A stretch of DNA of 64,000 bases from UBA2279 sp034399355 (lineage in GTDB: Bacteria; Actinomycetota; Coriobacteriia; Anaerosomatales; Anaerosomataceae), in assembly GCA_034399355.1 (NCBI GenBank), contig JAXMMT010000009.1, positions 124,001 through 188,000 on the forward strand, read 5' to 3'. The notes under the pieces were generated by a model. It was not told where the DNA came from and ran no database searches. It was given only the letters and a program-made list of their open reading frames with translations. A program made the translations under genes and the position numbers. This document shows positions 60,595-64,000 of the stretch, in pieces; position 1 is the first letter of the stretch; every line of letters begins with the position of its first letter.

Positions 60595-62693
60595 CCCGCG
60601 CTCACCCACTCCCAGCCCGGTCCGAACGCGTGGGAGATCTCCCAGGCCAACAGCCCATGCTCCGGAGTAGTCAGATGAGGGTCTTGCGAGGCGATTGCCA
60701 CGGCGTCTGCGCGAGCAAGAGCGATGAGCTGCATGTCGGAGACAACGGAGGCGAGTCGGAGCGTCGGCAAACCGCTTTGTCGCTCGCCGAGAAGGTCACC
60801 CTCGCCTCTCAGACGCAAGTCCTCCTCCGCCAGGGCGAATCCGTCATTCGTCGACGCGATGGCTTGCATGCGCAGCTTGCTGTCTTCGGTACGCGGGTCA
60901 GCGAAGAGCAGTACCTCACCGGGGTAATCGCCCCGACCCACCCTGCCTCGAAGTTGGTGCAGCTGGGCAAGTCCAAAGCGTTCAGCGTCTTCAACGATCA
61001 TGATTGTCGCGTTGGGTACGTCGATGCCGACCTCGATCACGGTTGTCGCCACGAGGACGTCAAGATCACCCTTGCGAAATCGCTGCATGACCGCGTGTTT
61101 TTCGGTTGAGCGCATCTGACCGGTGAGTAGCCCGACCCTGAGTTCCGGGAAGACCTGGCGCTGGAGCCTGCGCGCCTCCGACGTGGCCGCCTTGGCCTGC
61201 GCGGCATCAGACTCATCCACGAGCGCGCATACGACGTATGCTTGATGTTTCTCCTTGACGGCAGCCTTGACCCGCCCGTACGCCATCGCACGACCCGAGC
61301 GTGAGACAACCTGTGTTGTGACGTGGTCCGGACCTCTGGCGCCCGGCCGCGTGCGAAGATAGCTCGTGTCGAGATCACCATAGAGGGTCAACGCCAGGCT
61401 ACGAGGAATCGGGGTAGCCGTCATGACGAGGAGGTCGGCTGCCTGACCCTTCAACCGCAACGCGAGGCGCTGTGTGACACCGAAGCGGTGCTGCTCGTCC
61501 ACGATTACGAGACTAAGCTTCTTGAACACCACCGCTTCTTGGATGAGGGCGTGGGTGCCGAACGCAACGGTCACGGAGCCATCAGCAAGTCCCTCGAGTA
61601 CGGCCCGGCGCTCAGCAGTAGGAGTCGCGCCGGTGAGGAGGCGCCACGTGATGTCCAGTTCCTCCAGAAGCGGTCCAACCTTCTCAGCGTATTGAGTCGC
61701 CAGCACCTCGGTGGGCGCCATCATCGCGGCCTGCGTGTTGGAATCGGCGACGATAGCGAGAGCAGTGGCGGCAACCGCGGTCTTACCGGTGCCGACATCG
61801 CCAAGCAGCATCCGGTTCATCGGTGTGGCGGCAACCATGCCGGCGGCGATTTCTTCAATCGCCCGCTGTTGATCGTCGGTGAGAACGAATGGCAGGACAT
61901 CAGCAAAGCGAGACAGCGCAAGTCCTCCGGCCCGGTGACTATGCCCCGGGCGTTCCGTCACCTCCCGGTGACGTCGCACCTGCAGCCCAAGCTGCATGAC
62001 GAGCAACTCCTCGTACGCGAGTCTACGTCGCGCCAGCTCGGCCTCAACAGCGTCCTCCGGGAAATGAATCGCCCGCAGGGCGTGACGCAGCGACATCAAC
62101 TCCCGCTCACACCGGACGGCAGCGGGCAAGGGGTCCGGAACGTCGCCCGCGTACCGGAGTGCCTCGGTGACGAGACGTCGCATCCAGTTCGTTGACAGGC
62201 CCTCAGTCGCACGATGCACGGGAAGGATCCGCCCGAGCGTCTCGGGATCGTTCTCGCCGTCGAGACGTTCTACGAAGGGAGAGCGCATCTGCTTCAGTCC
62301 ATAGTCGAACTCGACGCGGCCTGCGAACGCTACGCGCTCACCGATCCGGAACCGCTGTGCCATGTACGGTTGGTTGAACCACACACCGATGAGGGCACCG
62401 GTTCCGTCCACTAGAGCGATCTCGGTGATGGTCAACCGAGGTCTTGGGTGCTTCACCTTGATGTCATGGATCGTACCTATGACCGTCGCCTCACCGCCTG
62501 GCTTGACCTGTGCCAAAGTCGCAGCGGCGGTGAGGTCCAGGTAGCGGAACGGGTAGTGGCGCACCAAGTCCTCGACGGTCTTGATGCCGAGACGTGCAAG
62601 GGCCTCAGCTTTGTGCTCGTCGACGAATCGCACCTCGGTGACCGGGTGCGTCCACCTCTCGATGGTGCCGCCACGTGCGTCGCCGCCGTGCAC
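60591..62693 (-). CDS. recG: ATP-dependent DNA helicase RecG
   Basis: RecG reverses stalled forks and remodels branched DNA. The 700 residues contain the N-terminal wedge domain (OB fold, about 40-180), Walker A GDVGTGKT, DEQHRFG box, the TATPIPRSLALT motif and the C-terminal helicase domain with GRVGRGDYPG. The start is GTG at 62693, with GAGGGGAGGG about eight bases upstream; degV ends 14 bases away. Confidence 0.97.
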   Translation of the reverse strand: MHGGDARGGTIERWTHPVTEVRFVDEHKAEALARLGIKTVEDLVRHYPFRYLDLTAAATLAQVKPGGEATVIGTIHDIKVKHPRPRLTITEIALVDGTGALIGVWFNQPYMAQRFRIGERVAFAGRVEFDYGLKQMRSPFVERLDGENDPETLGRILPVHRATEGLSTNWMRRLVTEALRYAGDVPDPLPAAVRCERELMSLRHALRAIHFPEDAVEAELARRRLAYEELLVMQLGLQVRRHREVTERPGHSHRAGGLALSRFADVLPFVLTDDQQRAIEEIAAGMVAATPMNRMLLGDVGTGKTAVAATALAIVADSNTQAAMMAPTEVLATQYAEKVGPLLEELDITWRLLTGATPTAERRAVLEGLADGSVTVAFGTHALIQEAVVFKKLSLVIVDEQHRFGVTQRLALRLKGQAADLLVMTATPIPRSLALTLYGDLDTSYLRTRPGARGPDHVTTQVVSRSGRAMAYGRVKAAVKEKHQAYVVCALVDESDAAQAKAATSEARRLQRQVFPELRVGLLTGQMRSTEKHAVMQRFRKGDLDVLVATTVIEVGIDVPNATIMIVEDAERFGLAQLHQLRGRVGRGDYPGEVLLFADPRTEDSKLRMQAIASTNDGFALAEEDLRLRGEGDLLGERQSGLPTLRLASVVSDMQLIALARADAVAIASQDPHLTTPEHGLLAWEISHAFGPGWEWVSAG

Positions 62694-62707
62694 GCGACGC
62701 CCTCCCC

Positions 62708-63559
62708 TCAGCCGATCGGGTAGTATGCGACCCCGACCGCGCCAGGTCCTGCGTACGTACCCATTACGGCGCCCAACTCGTGGACGCCTTCGACCTCGTA
62801 GTCGGCACCAGCCTCGTCAAGCGCCGCCTGCAGGTCAACCACGAGATTCGGTGACAACGAGTGGAGGAACGCCGCTCGAACACGACCGTGCTTCGAGTCC
62901 TCGGCTACTTGAGCTGCCATCTCGGCCAAGGCCTTCTTGGTGCCTTTGACCTTCTTGAAGGGCTCGATGATACCTTCGTCGTTGAAAGTGAGTACGGGTT
63001 TGATGTTGAGGAGGCTTGCAGCAAGACCCTGTGCCTTTCCCGCACGCCCGCCTTTTACAAGGTATTCGAGGGTGTCGAGGGCGAACAGCAGCCGGTCGGT
63101 ATTCACCACGTGCCACGCGGCGGCTTCGATGACATCGGCGTCGCCCCCTGCATCACGTGCCGCAGTCGCCGCGCATATCGCAAGTGCCACTGCGGCACTC
63201 ACCGTGAGGGTGTCAACCACGCGTACCGGGATCGGAGACGAGGCAGCCGCGAGAATCGCGGACTCATGCGTGCCCGACAGGGCGGAGGTCAGGTGGATGG
63301 ACACAATCTCATCGCACCCTGCGTCGGCGAGCGACTGGTACACAGCGGTGAACTCGGCCGGCGACGGCTGAGACGTCTTCGGGAGTGTCGGGGACGCCTT
63401 GAGTTTCTCGAAGAATGTCTCCGGTGTGAAGTCGACCCAATCGAGGTATGTCTGTTCGCCGAAGAGAACCTTTAGCGGAACCATGACGACGTCGTTCTCT
63501 GCAAGCCACTGCGGACCCATATCACACGTACTGTCACAGACGATTCCAACCTTGGCCAT
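62708..63559 (-). CDS. DegV family fatty-acid-binding protein
   Basis: DegV (FakB) proteins bind fatty acids and present them to the FakA kinase for phosphorylation. The 283 residues show the N-terminal IVCDSTCDM motif, KTSQPSPAEF, HLTSALSGTHESA and the GGRAGKAQG and NIKPVLTFN segments of the family. It lies 33 bases downstream of a FakA-like gene, so the pair may form a fatty-acid kinase, and the next cluster builds fatty acids. The bound lipid cannot be inferred. Confidence 0.94.
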   Translation of the reverse strand: MAKVGIVCDSTCDMGPQWLAENDVVMVPLKVLFGEQTYLDWVDFTPETFFEKLKASPTLPKTSQPSPAEFTAVYQSLADAGCDEIVSIHLTSALSGTHESAILAAASSPIPVRVVDTLTVSAAVALAICAATAARDAGGDADVIEAAAWHVVNTDRLLFALDTLEYLVKGGRAGKAQGLAASLLNIKPVLTFNDEGIIEPFKKVKGTKKALAEMAAQVAEDSKHGRVRAAFLHSLSPNLVVDLQAALDEAGADYEVEGVHELGAVMGTYAGPGAVGVAYYPIG

Positions 63560-63592
63560 GCTTGGACCCTCCGTTCAATCCGGGGTCCGGCG

Positions 63593-64000
63593 TTACTCGA
63601 CAGCGAGCACCACCGGGTAGAGCGGCTGTCCACCAATGTGCGTCTCTATCTCAAGACCAGGACTCGTCTTCTCGACGGCAGCCGTGATCAGGATGAGTTC
63701 CTCTTCGGTCAAATCCTCACCAGCGAGTATCGTGAGCGTCTCTGCATCCGCAGCCAGTAATCCGACTAAACGAACAGTGACGTCAACCACGTCATCGCCT
63801 ACGACCTCGATCTCATGATCAGTGATCCCGATGACCTGCCCGGCTTTGATGGGGCCCACCTTGCCCTTGGAGTCCTTGATAGCGGTGGTGACCTCTCCGC
63901 TCTTCACCTCGGACGCAGCCTCGGTCATCGCCTCCACGATGTCATCCAGCGAAGCGGAGACGTCCACGGCGAGCAAGGCTGCGAATGCCTCAGGAACTGA
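63593..64000 (-). CDS. DAK2-domain protein YloV/FakA-like, C-terminal part (gene runs off right edge)
   Basis: Only the last 135 residues are in the window. They match the C-terminal region of the YloV/FakA family: a TTAIKDSKGKVGPIKAG segment, a central part with DLTEEE, and the closing HIGGQPLYPVVLAVE that ends the family. In full-length members an N-terminal dihydroxyacetone-kinase-like domain phosphorylates a fatty acid bound to FakB/DegV, and the next gene is degV. This supports the assignment, but the kinase part is outside the window. Confidence 0.88.
   Translation of the reverse strand, partial: SVPEAFAALLAVDVSASLDDIVEAMTEAASEVKSGEVTTAIKDSKGKVGPIKAGQVIGITDHEIEVVGDDVVDVTVRLVGLLAADAETLTILAGEDLTEEELILITAAVEKTSPGLEIETHIGGQPLYPVVLAVE

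Overview
The window is a dense, high-GC bacterial core-gene region. About 62 coding sequences (two cut by the window edges, one a gene remnant) are all on the minus strand, so transcription runs from position 64000 towards 1. There are no tRNA or rRNA genes, insertion sequences, prophage or CRISPR arrays, and no gene-free stretch above about 220 bases. The gene order is the supercluster known from Bacillus and other Gram-positives: yloV-recG-coaD, rpmF-plsX-fab-acpP-rnc-smc-ftsY-ffh-rpsP-rimM-trmD-rplS-rnhB-dprA-trmFO-xerC, then rpsB-tsf-pyrH-frr-uppS-cdsA-dxr-rseP-proS-rimP-nusA-infB-rbfA-truB-ribF-rpsO-pnp, then lysC/dapA-rnj-ftsK. High GC, frequent GTG/TTG starts, FabK-type enoyl reduction, an ADP-forming acetyl-CoA synthetase, a WhiG/SigD-like sigma factor and the MEP isoprenoid pathway suggest a deep-branching, probably anaerobic, high-GC Gram-positive such as a Coriobacteriia-like actinobacterium. 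That placement is inference; no marker here settles it.

Layout from upstream (right) to downstream (left). 58.5-64 kb: YloV/FakA-like kinase, DegV, RecG, RsmD, CoaD, a coiled-coil protein and YceD/DUF177. 47.7-58.4 kb: rpmF, then an ADP-forming acetyl-CoA synthetase and a DRTGG/BioD-like protein inserted before plsX, then fabH, fabK, fabD, fabG, acpP, a second FabK-like flavoprotein and fabF; together these supply type II fatty-acid synthesis. 37-47.7 kb: rnc, smc, ftsY, ffh, rpsP, khpA, rimM, trmD, rplS and two lepB genes plus a remnant of a third (protein targeting, ribosome assembly). 29.7-37 kb: rnhB, yraN, yifB/comM, dprA, trmFO, xerC, a sigma factor and a response regulator with a zinc-ribbon-like tail. 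18.9-29.6 kb: rpsB, tsf, pyrH, frr, uppS, cdsA, dxr, rseP, ispG, a small Rossmann protein and proS (translation, lipid carrier and isoprenoid synthesis). 8.5-18.8 kb: rimP-nusA-ylxR-infB-rbfA-nrnA-truB-ribF-rpsO-pnp. 0-8.4 kb: M16 peptidase, dapB, lysC, dapA (diaminopimelate/lysine), RNase J, UppP and FtsK.

Many neighbours overlap by 1-4 bases (ATGA, GTGA, TAATG, TGATG), which points to long translationally coupled operons. Good sigma70-type promoters are visible upstream of rimP, rpsP and rplS, and weaker ones upstream of rpsO, rpmF, smc and rpsB. Strong hairpins follow pyrH, rpsO, pnp and acpP.

No wholly new system stands out. The most interesting departures from the standard cluster are: a winged-helix-like insertion in the cytosolic loop of RseP; a Cys/His tail on NusA; the sigma factor plus zinc-ribbon response regulator at the place where Bacillus keeps its fla/che operon; the acetyl-CoA synthetase/DRTGG pair inside the rpmF-plsX junction; and a lepB family with two copies sharing a nearly identical DNA tract and one remnant.
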